In this document: positions 1 to 7,678 of the stretch, in pieces
Layout of the letters: each line of letters begins with the position of its first letter
How positions within the stretch are numbered: the first letter of the stretch is position 1
Assembly (NCBI GenBank): GCA_017440565.1
Contig: JAFSHA010000095.1
Coordinates: 1-54,202 of the forward strand
Length of the DNA stretch: 54,202 bases
DNA from: Eggerthellaceae bacterium
GTDB taxonomy: Bacteria > Actinomycetota > Coriobacteriia > Coriobacteriales > Eggerthellaceae
Direction of reading: 5' to 3'
Position numbers and translations under genes: made by a program
Notes under the pieces: model-generated
What the model was told of the DNA's origin: nothing
Database searches by the model: none
What the model saw: the letters and a program-made list of their open reading frames with translations, nothing else

Positions 1-1
1 C

Positions 2-853
2 CAGCCCTTCCGCGTCTGGGAGCTCTTCGTGTACTCGAACCTGAGCTCGCCCCTCATGTGGGACATCATCGTGCTCATGACCTACCTCGTCCTGTCCGTC
101 GTCTACCTCTGGGCGCAGCTTCGCGCCGAGGCCGGCAAGGTGAGCCAGGTGGCGCTTCGCGTCATCAGCGCGATAGCGCTCGTCTGCGCCGTCATGGTGC
201 ACACCGTGACCGCCTGGATCTTCGGCCTGCAGCAGTCCCACGAGCTCTGGCACACCGCTCTCCTCGGCCCCTGGTTCGTGTCCTCCGCGCTCGTCTGCGG
301 CACCGCGCTCGTCATCGTGGTCGTCATCGCCATTCGCAAGGTGGGCTACCTCGAGCTCGACCAGAGGTACCTGGTGAAGCTCGCCAAGATGCTCGGCGCC
401 TTCTGCGTGGTCGACCTCTACTTCTTCGGCTGCGACCTGCTGACCGCGGGCTTCCCCGGAGGCTCCGGCGCCGAGGTCGTCGAGATGCTCGTCGTAGGCC
501 CGCTGGCCCCGTTCTTCTGGGCCGAGGTCGTCGGCACCGCCCTCGCCGCGGCCATCTGCTTCGTGCCCGCCGCTAGGGGTAACGGCATGCTGGTCGTGGC
601 CAGCCTGCTCGCTATCGTCGCCATCCTCTGCAAGCGCGTGCAGCTGCTCTTCGGAGGCTTCCAGATCCCCAACCTGGAGATGCCCTTCGCCATGACCCCC
701 ATGGCCGCCGTCGACTGGCAGGGCGGCTTCGCGAACGCCTATGAGGGCCTCGTCTACATGCCCACCGCGCTGGAATTCGGCGTGTGCCTCGGCGTCGTCG
801 CCCTGGGCGCGCTGCTGCTCTTCCTCGGCCTGAAGAAGCTCCCGCTCAAGTAG
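2..853 (+). CDS. NrfD-like polysulfide reductase-type membrane subunit (5' end outside window)
   Basis: The reading frame is open from base 2, so the start lies left of the window; 283 residues are visible. They form about eight hydrophobic segments with short loops, as in the NrfD/PsrC/DmsC family, which anchors Moco/Fe-S complexes and exchanges electrons with the quinone pool. A fragment reading QPFRVWELF precedes the first visible GTG (29), in a position where the NrfD family is normally continuous, so that GTG is probably not the start. The gene ends with a lysine-rich LKKLPLK tail and is followed by a strong hairpin, so it is probably the last gene of an oxidoreductase operon. Substrate and partners are off the window. 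Assignment rests on topology and sequence style; an unrelated polytopic protein is possible but less likely. Confidence 0.7.
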   Translation, partial: QPFRVWELFVYSNLSSPLMWDIIVLMTYLVLSVVYLWAQLRAEAGKVSQVALRVISAIALVCAVMVHTVTAWIFGLQQSHELWHTALLGPWFVSSALVCGTALVIVVVIAIRKVGYLELDQRYLVKLAKMLGAFCVVDLYFFGCDLLTAGFPGGSGAEVVEMLVVGPLAPFFWAEVVGTALAAAICFVPAARGNGMLVVASLLAIVAILCKRVQLLFGGFQIPNLEMPFAMTPMAAVDWQGGFANAYEGLVYMPTALEFGVCLGVVALGALLLFLGLKKLPLK

Positions 854-905
854 GCCGAGAAGCAACGACTTTGGAACAGGGCTACGACCCCCGTTCCAAT
901 TTCCG

Positions 906-938
906 AGGCCCCGTCGATCGCGCGATCGGCGGGGCCTT
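906..938 (+). terminator. Terminator after the NrfD-like gene
   Basis: GGCCCCG (907-913) pairs with CGGGGCC (930-936), and the inner CGATCG repeats extend the stem. A short T-containing tail follows. It is the first strong hairpin after the stop at 853. Confidence 0.6.
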
Positions 939-949
939 TGCTCGCTTCG

Positions 950-1333
950 GCGGAAACCGACGGTTCGTATCGATTCGCCTCGCTCATGGCGGAAACCAAC
1001 GGTTCCTCCTAGCCTGTTCGTCCCCGTATCCGAAAACGCACGATTTGTCATGCTGCGGAGGCTTCTCGGGTCCACCTCCATCCGAAAGCGCACGGTCTGT
1101 CAGGCTTGAGAGGCCTTCTGAGTCCACTTTTATCCGAAAACATGCGACCTGTCATGACAACTCGTGTCTTTTCGGATGGGGATGGCTCAAAACGACGGTT
1201 TGTCCGTGACAAGTCGTGCGTTTTCGGATAGAGCGCCGCGCAAACGGCTCCTTCCTCGTGACAAGTCGTTTGCTTTCGGATAGAGCTCGCTAGAAAGAGG
1301 CGAAAAGCGTGACAAGACATGCGTTTTCGAATG
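950..1333. repeat. Degenerate intergenic repeat array, about 52-bp period, with orientation switch
   Basis: Seven copies of a roughly 24-bp motif, consensus TATCCGAAAACGCACGACTT followed by GTCA, lie at 1027-1050, 1080-1102 and 1131-1154 on the plus strand, and at 1154-1176, 1207-1230, 1259-1282 and 1310-1332 on the minus strand. Copies recur every 50-54 bp, and copies 3 and 4 meet head to head over a GTCATGAC palindrome. The intervening 27-30 bp are also related to each other in the first half (both contain a GGTCCAC/AGTCCAC block), so this is a diverged tandem repeat. Two shorter look-alikes (GGCGGAAACCGACGGTTC near 950, GGCGGAAACCAACGGTTC near 989) may be further relatives. No gene was found in 854-1458. 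Confidence 0.75.
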
Positions 1334-1458
1334 GGCAGCTCAAAACGATCGTATCAGCAGCCTTGGTTTAGCCGAGGCCGATTTTGCTCGCAGCGAAAGA
1401 GACAAGCCTCAAGTCAACTTCCGGCCAAGAGAAGTGGTACAGATCTGAATCATGGAAA

Positions 1459-1532
1459 TGGCTGGGGTACTAGGATTCGAACCTAGGTAGCTGGTACCAA
1501 AAACCAGAGTCCTGCCGTTGGACGATACCCCA
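1459..1532 (-). tRNA. tRNA-Gln (anticodon TTG)
   Basis: On the minus strand the acceptor arms TGGGGTA and TACCCCA pair. The anticodon stem CTGGT/ACCAG encloses the loop TTTTGGT, giving anticodon TTG. The T arm contains GGTTCGAATCC. Discriminator G and an encoded CCA are at 1459-1462. Length is 74 nt including CCA. It lies downstream of tRNA-Lys and is probably co-transcribed from the promoter at 1686-1714. Confidence 0.95.
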
Positions 1533-1588
1533 GCGTGAGAATTGCGCCGAAAGACGTGGCGCCAGCTTGCCGAGAATCGGCGTGCGCG

Positions 1589-1664
1589 TGGTGGGCCATG
1601 AGGGAATCGAACCCGCGACCTTGGGATTAAAAGTCCCCTGCTCTGCCAGCTGAGCTAATGGCCC
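1589..1664 (-). tRNA. tRNA-Lys (anticodon TTT)
   Basis: On the minus strand the acceptor arms GGGCCAT and ATGGCCC pair. The D arm is TAGCTCAGCTGGCAGAGC, the anticodon loop CTTTTAA gives TTT, and the T arm contains GGTTCGATTCC. CCA is encoded (1589-1591). Length is 76 nt. Confidence 0.96.
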
Positions 1665-1685
1665 ATTCCTAACACGCGAAAGTAC

Positions 1686-1714
1686 ATTCTATCCCTCAAT
1701 TGGAAATCGGTCAA
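1686..1714 (-). promoter_or_regulatory. Sigma-70-type promoter for the tRNA pair
   Basis: On the minus strand, -35 TTGACC (1709-1714) and -10 TAGAAT (1686-1691) are separated by exactly 17 bp, and transcription would begin about 15 nt before tRNA-Lys. The rest of 1715-1940 holds no gene that I can support. Confidence 0.8.
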
Positions 1715-1942
1715 TCGAAAATACCCCTTGCGTAAAATGATGCGCAGCGTTAAGATTTTCAATCGGCCGACAAGGCGGCCGCGCCCGACACGTTCGAAGG
1801 CGCAAGTACCTGGCGGCTTTCCGCCCGCAAAAGGGCGCATCTTCAAGGAAAGCTGCGCGGCATCTAGACCGCGCGCCTGGCAAGCAGGCAATGAGCAAAC
1901 GGGCAGTTTGTTAAGAATTTGTGCGCCCGTTCTATTTTTTTG

Positions 1943-1971
1943 TTCCCATACCGAAATAATTCTGCTATCAT
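1943..1971 (+). promoter_or_regulatory. Candidate promoter of the infA-rplQ operon
   Basis: An extended -10, TGCTATCAT (TATCAT at 1966-1971), lies about 45 bp before the infA start. The hexamer at 17-bp spacing, TTCCCA (1943-1948), is a poor -35, as is common with an extended -10. The tract before it is T-rich. Confidence 0.5.
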
Positions 1972-2016
1972 CTACGATTGCTGTTTTGTGACAAGGTTTG
2001 CTTTGAAGGAGCAATT

Positions 2017-2235
2017 TTGGCTAAAGAAGACGTAATCGAGCTTGAAGGTACCGTCCTTGAGGCATTGCCCAATGCCATGTTCAAGGTCGAGCTTGAGAAC
2101 GGGCACAAGATCCTGGCCCACATTTCCGGCAAGATGCGCATGCACTACATCAAGATCCTGCCGGGCGACAAGGTCACTGTCGAGCTGTCCGTGTACGACC
2201 TCAACCGCGGTCGCATCACGTACCGTTTCAAGTAA
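2017..2235 (+). CDS. infA: Translation initiation factor IF-1
   Basis: This encodes the 72-residue OB-fold factor that binds the A site of the 30S subunit during initiation. The sequence [20 protein letters not shown], then the conserved [13 protein letters not shown] and [11 protein letters not shown] blocks and terminal RGRITYRFK, is canonical. I place the start at TTG 2017, preceded by AAGGAG at 2006-2011, because this gives exactly the usual 72 aa; an upstream ATG in frame at 1978 would add 13 residues unlike the family. It opens the alpha-operon cluster infA-rpmJ-rpsM-rpsK-rpsD-rpoA-rplQ, but is separated from rpmJ by an unusually long 185-bp gap. Confidence 0.97.
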   Translation: MAKEDVIELEGTVLEALPNAMFKVELENGHKILAHISGKMRMHYIKILPGDKVTVELSVYDLNRGRITYRFK

Positions 2236-2420
2236 GGCTCGTCGATCGCGCAAGCCTTGGACTTACGCGGCGACACGGGTGCTTCCCCCTTGGGAAGGCC
2301 CTTTTCCTGTGCCTAACGCCGTTTGGGCCGCCAAGCGGGGCGCGGGGTAGTAGTAGAAAGCAATCGCCTGCGGCTGGGCGTGAAGTATAGAACGATCCGC
2401 ATAACCGAAAGGAAAATGAT

Positions 2421-2534
2421 ATGAAGGTACGTCCTTCGGTCAAGAGAATGTGCGACAAGTGCAAAGTCATCCGACGCCACGGTAAGGTCCTCGTTATCTG
2501 CGAGAATCCGCGCCACAAGCAGCGTCAGGGCTAG
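2421..2534 (+). CDS. rpmJ: 50S ribosomal protein L36
   Basis: A 37-residue ORF beginning [20 protein letters not shown]. It keeps the zinc-binding set C11, C14, C27 and H32, so it is the zinc-containing (C+) form of L36. It is preceded by AAAGGAAAATGAT, with a GGA-type ribosome binding site, and followed 22 bp later by rpsM. It has the standard length for the family and sits in the expected operon position. Confidence 0.96.
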   Translation: MKVRPSVKRMCDKCKVIRRHGKVLVICENPRHKQRQG

Positions 2535-2556
2535 GAAGAAAGAAGGGATTTAACCT

Positions 2557-2928
2557 ATGGCACGTCTTTTTGGTGTCGACCTTCCTCGCGATAAGCGCAT
2601 TGAAGTCGGCTTGACCTACATCTATGGCATTGGCCTCACCACCTCTAAGAAGATCCTCGCCGCCACCGGCGTCGATCCCGATGTCCGCGTCCGCGACCTC
2701 ACCGAAGAGGACCAGACGAAGATCCGCGACTACATCCAGGACAACTTCACCGTCGAGGGCGACCTGCGTCGTGAGAACACCCAGAACGTCAAGCGCCTCA
2801 TGGAGATCGGTTGCTACCGTGGCCTGCGTCACCGCAAGGGTCTGCCCGTTCGCGGTCAGCGCACCCACACGAATGCTCGTACCCGCACGGGTCCCAAAAA
2901 GCAAATCGGCGGCAAGAAGAAGAAGTAG
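2557..2928 (+). CDS. rpsM: 30S ribosomal protein S13
   Basis: A 123-residue protein with the S13 signature: [20 protein letters not shown], the [13 protein letters not shown] helix-hairpin segment, and a basic tail [17 protein letters not shown] that reaches the P-site tRNA. It contributes to inter-subunit bridges at the head of the small subunit. It is flanked by rpmJ and rpsK with 22-bp and 12-bp gaps, consistent with a single transcript. Confidence 0.98.
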   Translation: MARLFGVDLPRDKRIEVGLTYIYGIGLTTSKKILAATGVDPDVRVRDLTEEDQTKIRDYIQDNFTVEGDLRRENTQNVKRLMEIGCYRGLRHRKGLPVRGQRTHTNARTRTGPKKQIGGKKKK

Positions 2929-2940
2929 TGAGGAAGCATC

Positions 2941-3336
2941 ATGGCTAAGAAAAACGTACGTACGCGCATCAAGCGCTCCGAGCGTAAGAACATTGCCGTG
3001 GGCGCTGCTCACATCAAGTCTACGTTCAACAACACCATCGTCAGCATCACCGATCCTCAGGGCAACGTGATCTCCTGGCAGTCCGCTGGCACCGTCGGCT
3101 TCAAGGGCTCCCGTAAGTCCACGCCGTTCGCTGCTCAGATGGCCGCCGAGGCTGCTGCCAAGACCGCTATGGAGCACGGCCTCAAGAAGGTCGCCGTGTT
3201 CGTCAAGGGTCCGGGTTCCGGCCGCGAGACCGCTATCCGCTCCCTGCAGGCTGCCGGCCTGGAGATCTCCAGCATTCAGGATTGCACCCCCATCCCGCAC
3301 AACGGTTGCCGTCCGTGCAAGCGTCGTCGCGTGTAA
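2941..3336 (+). CDS. rpsK: 30S ribosomal protein S11
   Basis: A 131-residue S11. The body [20 protein letters not shown] and the C-terminal [18 protein letters not shown] are diagnostic. S11 lies on the platform of the small subunit near the mRNA exit. An AGGAAG ribosome binding site precedes ATG 2941. The gene is tightly linked to rpsM and rpsD in the standard order. Confidence 0.98.
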   Translation: MAKKNVRTRIKRSERKNIAVGAAHIKSTFNNTIVSITDPQGNVISWQSAGTVGFKGSRKSTPFAAQMAAEAAAKTAMEHGLKKVAVFVKGPGSGRETAIRSLQAAGLEISSIQDCTPIPHNGCRPCKRRRV

Positions 3337-3355
3337 TTGAAAGGATCGATGAAAC

Positions 3356-3952
3356 ATGGCAATTAACAGGACCCCGGTTCTGAAGCGCTGCCGCCAGCTC
3401 GGTATTGATCCGGTCGTGCTCGGCTACAGCAGCTCTAAGACCTCCAATCGCCAGCCCAAGCAGCGCCGCAAGGAAAGCGAGTACGGTGCTCAGCTGCGCG
3501 AGAAGCAGAAGGTCAAGTTCATCTATGGCGTTCTCGAGAAGCAGTTCCGCGGCTATTACAAGAAGGCCAAGGCCATGCCCGGCGTTACCGGCGAGAACCT
3601 GATGCGCATTCTCGAGTCCCGTCTCGACAACGTCATCTTCCGCCTGGGCTTTGCCCGCACCCGCAAGGAGGCCCGTCAGATCGTGACCCACGGCCACATC
3701 ACCGTGAACGGCCGTCGCGTTGACATCCCCTCCTACCGCGTTTCCGCTGGCGACCTCGTCGCCGTGGCCCCGAAGTCCAAGGACCTGCTGGTCATCAAGA
3801 GCGCGCTCGTGCGCAACGAGGGCTTCATGGTTCCGGCTTGGCTCGAGGTTGACATCGAGAAGCTCCAGGGCAGCGTTCTCGCCCTTCCCGAGCGTGACCA
3901 GATCGATCTGGATATTCGCGAACAGCTCATCGTCGAACTTTACTCGAAGTAA
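3356..3952 (+). CDS. rpsD: 30S ribosomal protein S4
   Basis: A 198-residue S4, the primary 16S-binding protein of the body of the small subunit. The N-terminal arm carries only one cysteine (C12), so it is the zinc-free form. The S4 RNA-binding domain is in the second half ([40 protein letters not shown]). In many bacteria S4 autoregulates this operon; I see no defined target here. Confidence 0.98.
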   Translation: MAINRTPVLKRCRQLGIDPVVLGYSSSKTSNRQPKQRRKESEYGAQLREKQKVKFIYGVLEKQFRGYYKKAKAMPGVTGENLMRILESRLDNVIFRLGFARTRKEARQIVTHGHITVNGRRVDIPSYRVSAGDLVAVAPKSKDLLVIKSALVRNEGFMVPAWLEVDIEKLQGSVLALPERDQIDLDIREQLIVELYSK

Positions 3953-3983
3953 TCGCGGCATTTAGTAAGGAGGCTTTATACGC

Positions 3984-4934
3984 ATGACGGAGTTCATGAG
4001 GCCTACTGTTACAACGGAAGAAGTCAACGACACGGTAGCTCGCTACATCGTCGAACCGCTTGAGCGAGGCTATGGCAATACGCTGGGCAACAGCATGCGC
4101 CGCGTGTTGCTGTCCTCCTTGGATGGCGCGAAGGCAACTGCCATCCAGATCGAGGGCGTTCAGCACGAGTTCACGACCGCCGAAGGCGTCATCGAGGACA
4201 TCACCGATATCGTGCTCAACGTCAAGGGTCTGGTCTTCTCTCCTCTGACTGAGGACGTGGAAGAGGCTACCGCCCATATTTCGGCTGAGGGCCCCTGCAC
4301 CATTACTGGTGCCGACCTTCAGGTTCCGACGGAGTTCACCCTTATCAACCCGGAGCATGTCATCGCTACGGTTGCCGACGGCGGCCAGCTTGACATGACC
4401 ATCCGTATCGGCATCGGCCGTGGCTACGTTTCGGCCGAGCGCAACAAGCGCACCGAGGACCCGATCGGCATCATCCATGTCGACTCGCTGTTCTCTCCCG
4501 TGCGCCGTTGTACGATGAACGTGACCGACACCCGCGTCGGCCAGCGTACTGACTACGACAAGCTGGTTCTCGAGGTTGAGACCGACGGCAGCATCACGCC
4601 CACCGAGGCTGTCTGCCGCGCGGCCAACATCATCAACCAGTACATGGGGGCGTTTTTGAGCCTGTCCGACTCCGCCGACGAGGAAGAGGGCGAGACTCCC
4701 TCCATCTTCGCGCCGGAGGGCCAGGAGTCCAATGCTGAGCTTGACAAGCAGATCGAGGATCTGGACCTTTCCGTCCGCTCCTACAACTGCCTGAAGCGTG
4801 CTGGCATCCACTCGGTGCGCCAGCTCGTCGAGTTCTCTGAAAACGACCTGCTGAATATTCGAAACTTTGGCGCGAAGTCCATCGAGGAAGTGAAGGATAA
4901 GCTCATTTCCATGGACCTCAATTTGAAGCTTTAG
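3984..4934 (+). CDS. rpoA: DNA-directed RNA polymerase subunit alpha
   Basis: A 316-residue alpha subunit. The N-terminal dimerisation domain contains EPLERGYGNTLGNSMRRVLL, and the C-terminal domain, after an acidic linker (residues about 230-250, DEEEGETPS), contains SVRSYNCLKRAGIHSVRQLV and NFGAKSIEEVKDKL, the DNA- and regulator-binding fold. The ribosome binding site AAGGAGG (3967-3973) precedes ATG 3984. Operon context with S4 upstream and L17 downstream is standard. Confidence 0.98.
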   Translation: MTEFMRPTVTTEEVNDTVARYIVEPLERGYGNTLGNSMRRVLLSSLDGAKATAIQIEGVQHEFTTAEGVIEDITDIVLNVKGLVFSPLTEDVEEATAHISAEGPCTITGADLQVPTEFTLINPEHVIATVADGGQLDMTIRIGIGRGYVSAERNKRTEDPIGIIHVDSLFSPVRRCTMNVTDTRVGQRTDYDKLVLEVETDGSITPTEAVCRAANIINQYMGAFLSLSDSADEEEGETPSIFAPEGQESNAELDKQIEDLDLSVRSYNCLKRAGIHSVRQLVEFSENDLLNIRNFGAKSIEEVKDKLISMDLNLKL

Positions 4935-4946
4935 GAGATCTGGATC

Positions 4947-5495
4947 ATGAGACACAACATGAAGGGTCGCAAGCTTGGCACCGACTATAGCCACACTAAG
5001 GCTATGAAGCGCAGCCTCGTTGGCGCACTGTTCCTGAACGACCGCATCAAGACCGTCGAGGCCCGCGCGAAGGAGATTCGCGGCGACGTCGACAAGGTCA
5101 TCACCTGGGCTAAGAAGGGCGACCTGCATTCTCGCCGTCTGGCCATCGCCTACCTCAACGACAAGGAGCTTGTCCGCGAGATCTTCGAGAAGGCCGCTCA
5201 GGGCCTGTGGGCTGACCGCCAGGGCGGTTACACCCGCATCATGAAGCTCGGTAACCGTAAGGGCGACAACGCTCCCATGGTTATCATGGAGCTCGTGACC
5301 GAGCCGGTCGCCAAGAAGGCTGCCAAGGCTGAGCCCGTGAAGGCCGCCCCGGTTGCCGTCGAGGAGCCCGAGGTTGTCGAGGCCGAGGAAGTTGCCGAGG
5401 AGGCCGTCGAGGCCGAGGCTGAGGTCGTCGAGGAGGCTGCTGAGGAAGCTGCCGCCGAGGCCGAGGCTGCCGAGGAGAAGAAGGACGAGGAGTAA
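4947..5495 (+). CDS. rplQ: 50S ribosomal protein L17 with long acidic Ala/Glu tail
   Basis: The first 120 residues are ordinary L17 (MRHNMKGRKLGTDYSHTKAM, then VRELFEKAA-like and GGYTRIMKLGNRKGDNAPM). The remaining 60 or so form a low-complexity Lys/Ala then Glu/Ala/Val tail. Long L17 tails are known in Actinobacteria; the tail is probably disordered and surface exposed. The gene ends the operon; a hairpin terminator follows at 5590-5625. Confidence 0.97.
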   Translation: MRHNMKGRKLGTDYSHTKAMKRSLVGALFLNDRIKTVEARAKEIRGDVDKVITWAKKGDLHSRRLAIAYLNDKELVREIFEKAAQGLWADRQGGYTRIMKLGNRKGDNAPMVIMELVTEPVAKKAAKAEPVKAAPVAVEEPEVVEAEEVAEEAVEAEAEVVEEAAEEAAAEAEAAEEKKDEE

Positions 5496-5589
5496 ATCCC
5501 GTCTTTCCTTTCGAGCGGAAGGCGTGTTGCGCGAAGCCGATTTGCGGCCAGCGCGCCGTGAAGCGCAACCGCTGACATCGTTCTATACA

Positions 5590-5625
5590 GGGGTCGCTCG
5601 CATTTTGCGTGGCGGCCCCTTTTTG
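5590..5625 (+). terminator. Rho-independent terminator of the ribosomal protein operon
   Basis: GGGGTCGC (5590-5597) and GCGGCCCC (5612-5619) form the stem, followed by TTTTT at 5620-5624. A smaller hairpin (GTTGCGC...GCGCAAC) lies between the stop of rplQ and this site. Confidence 0.75.
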
Positions 5626-5685
5626 TGCGTCTATTAAGTTGCTCCCTCTTGGGAAATCTCGCATCTTTCGGAATGCTTCGTCTCG

Positions 5686-5691
5686 TATACT
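5686..5691 (+). promoter_or_regulatory. -10 element placing transcription start at the ecfT ATG
   Basis: TATACT ends 8 bp before ATG 5700, so transcription would start at or next to the A of the start codon. That suggests a leaderless mRNA. The -35 region is poor (ATCTTT at 17-bp spacing). Confidence 0.4.
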
Positions 5692-5699
5692 TCAAGGCT

Positions 5700-6509
5700 A
5701 TGCTCATTGCTTCAGAACATATCAACCAGCAGGTTGCCGGGGTGCGCGGAAGTGGCTGGCGCGCAGACGTACGTGTGCTTATCGTGCTTTACATCGCGTA
5801 CGCCGTGACGCTGTTTCTCGTGAGCTCTTGGCTCGGCATGCTGCTGGCGGCGCTCGCGTTTGCGCTGGTCTTTGCCGTAAGCAGGGTATCGGTGCGGCGC
5901 GTCTTCGCCCTCGCGGCGCCTGTGTATCTGCTCGTGGGCTTCATGCTTTTGGGGAGCTCTTTCGTAATCGCGCAGCCCGACGCCTTGGGTCTTGTCCAGG
6001 TTGCCGGCGTTTTGAGTTTCTCGCCTGCGGGGTTTGCGCGTTCCTGCCTTTTCGGCGTGCGCGTGCTGCTGCTCGTGTGGATGAGCCTGACAATAGGTTT
6101 TTCCCTTACCGCAACCGAGGTGTCTAATGCGGTTGTATCGTTTTTGAACCCTCTGCGAAGACTTGGCCTTAACGTCGATGACGTCTCGGCGATGATCTCC
6201 GTCGCCATCCGATTCGTGCCTCTTATGGCCGAGGAGTTTCAGCGTGTGCGCAAGGCCCAGTGGTCACGTGGCGGGCTAAGCGCAAGCGGGGGAGCGGTAG
6301 CCCGGGTGAAAGAATGGGCGGCGGTGCTTGCCCCCGTGGTGGCTGGGCTGTTTCGTCGCTCCGATGTCCTGGGTGAAGCAATGGAGGCGCGCTGCTACGG
6401 AGCCGCGAAGCGACGCACGTCCCTGCATGATACGCGCATGTCTGCGAAATCTTGGCTGGTGCTGGGAGCCGGGCTGCTGTTTTGCATGCTTCTGGCGGCG
6501 CTGTTCTAG
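5700..6509 (+). CDS. ECF transporter transmembrane component (EcfT), orphan
   Basis: A 269-residue membrane protein with four to five hydrophobic segments. Its second half has the EcfT coupling region: LNPLRRLGLNVDDVSAMISVAIRFVPL followed by the ATPase-contacting element EAMEARCYGAAKRRT. EcfT links substrate-specific S components to two ATPases for uptake of vitamins and metal ions. In many bacteria it sits after rplQ together with ecfA1, ecfA2 and truA; here none of those is present, so it must use ATPases encoded elsewhere. I start it at ATG 5700 because the in-frame bases upstream overlap the terminator tail. The substrate cannot be told from sequence. Confidence 0.8.
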   Translation: MLIASEHINQQVAGVRGSGWRADVRVLIVLYIAYAVTLFLVSSWLGMLLAALAFALVFAVSRVSVRRVFALAAPVYLLVGFMLLGSSFVIAQPDALGLVQVAGVLSFSPAGFARSCLFGVRVLLLVWMSLTIGFSLTATEVSNAVVSFLNPLRRLGLNVDDVSAMISVAIRFVPLMAEEFQRVRKAQWSRGGLSASGGAVARVKEWAAVLAPVVAGLFRRSDVLGEAMEARCYGAAKRRTSLHDTRMSAKSWLVLGAGLLFCMLLAALF

Positions 6510-6573
6510 CGTTGCGTTGGCGCTGTTTACAACGGCGGTTTTGTTGCGCGCAAAGCGCCGCTGGGCGCAAGCC

Positions 6574-7527
6574 CTACTGGGCCGACGCCTCCTCGTCGCT
6601 GGCGTTTTCCGCCGCCTCGAGCTTGGCCTTCTTGCCCGCGCGCATCGTTTCGATGCTTACGAGCGCAAGGCCCGACCAAATGCAGCCAAAGCACACCGCA
6701 TGGGCGGGGGTGAAGGGCTCGCCGAACGCGAAGACACCCAGCAGAAGCGCGATGGTGGGACTGACGTACTGGATGAATCCCAGCAGGGAAAGCGGCATGG
6801 AGTTCGCGGCTTGTGCGAACAGCACGAGCGGGATGGCGGTGACAGGTCCCGCCCCGATGACGAGTAGCGTGAGAACCCATCCGTCGACGGTGGAGACATC
6901 GCCCATGAAGGCGTGCGAGCCGGTTATGTAGGCGGTTGCCACGCAAACGCCTATGGCAAGCGGTAGGGCGAGCGTGCTTTCGACGGCGAGTGCGGGAACG
7001 GCCGGATAGCTGCCCTTTTTCTTCACGGCGCCGTACGCGCCGAAGGAAAGCGCGAGGACGAGCGTGATCCAGGGAAACTCGCCGTAGTCGAACAGGAAGT
7101 ACAAAACGCCTGCCATGCACAGACCTACGGCCGCTTTCTGCATGTTCGTAAGCTTTTCCTTGAAGAACACGACGCCGAAGAGGATGGAGACCAGCGGGTT
7201 GCAGTAGTAGCCCATGGCCGTGTGGACCACGCGGTCGGTGGCGACAGCGTAAATGTAGACGCCCCAGTTGATGCTGATGAGGATGGCGGCAGGGCCCAGA
7301 TAGGCTAGGGCGCGCTTGTCTTTCAGCAGGTCCAGGAAATTGATGCGCATGGCGGCGCAGATGATGACCATGAGGACGAAGCACCAGATGATGCGCTGTC
7401 CGATGATCTCGAAGGAGTTGACGTCGTCGAGAAGCTTCCAATACAAAGGGGCCAGGCCCCAGAACACGTAGCACAAAATTGCCGCTAAAGAACCTTTCAG
7501 CTCTTGTGTACGTTGCTCGGAATCCAT
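6574..7527 (-). CDS. rarD: EamA/RarD-family transporter
   Basis: A 317-residue protein with ten predicted hydrophobic helices in two EamA halves. The start matches the RarD subgroup: a short hydrophilic leader, then KGSLAAILCYVFWGLAPLYWK; other typical blocks are SINWGVYIYAV, GYYCNPLVSILFGVV and GFIQYVSPTIALLLGV. RarD-like proteins are drug/metabolite exporters of poorly defined substrate. ATG at 7527 is preceded by AAGGAGCGGC, so I discard a longer in-frame reading. It is convergent with ecfT and divergent from the phosphate permease. A TATAAT -10 lies on the minus strand at 7591-7596. Confidence 0.88.
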   Translation of the reverse strand: MDSEQRTQELKGSLAAILCYVFWGLAPLYWKLLDDVNSFEIIGQRIIWCFVLMVIICAAMRINFLDLLKDKRALAYLGPAAILISINWGVYIYAVATDRVVHTAMGYYCNPLVSILFGVVFFKEKLTNMQKAAVGLCMAGVLYFLFDYGEFPWITLVLALSFGAYGAVKKKGSYPAVPALAVESTLALPLAIGVCVATAYITGSHAFMGDVSTVDGWVLTLLVIGAGPVTAIPLVLFAQAANSMPLSLLGFIQYVSPTIALLLGVFAFGEPFTPAHAVCFGCIWSGLALVSIETMRAGKKAKLEAAENASDEEASAQ

Positions 7528-7590
7528 CGTGCCGCTCCTTTGAAATAACGCCCTTCTGGTGGGCTTTCGCCGATTCCCGTTACCAATCGG

Positions 7591-7596
7591 ATTATA
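7591..7596 (-). promoter_or_regulatory. -10 element for the EamA transporter gene
   Basis: On the minus strand TATAAT lies 64 bp before the start codon. No good -35 is visible at 16-18 bp. The same bases include TATAGT in the plus direction (7593-7598), so this may be a divergent promoter also serving the phosphate permease. Confidence 0.4.
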
Positions 7597-7678
7597 GTTT
7601 GCTAGGTATGGCCCAATTCGGGCTGATTGTGAAAGCGCGCGCCTGCTCGGCAAGCGCTTAGTGCAAGGGGAGAAATCG

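Noticed and set aside
784-1209. Small ORF across the first repeat region
   Set aside because: Its beginning overlaps the NrfD-like gene in another frame and the rest reads through the repeats; no ribosome binding site.
1027-1333. Possible CRISPR array
   Set aside because: Repeats are regularly spaced but diverge from each other, reverse orientation after the third copy, and have related spacers; no cas gene is in the window.
1728-1991. ORF between the tRNA pair and infA
   Set aside because: Arg/Pro-rich translation without similarity; the region contains the tRNA promoter and the infA promoter instead.
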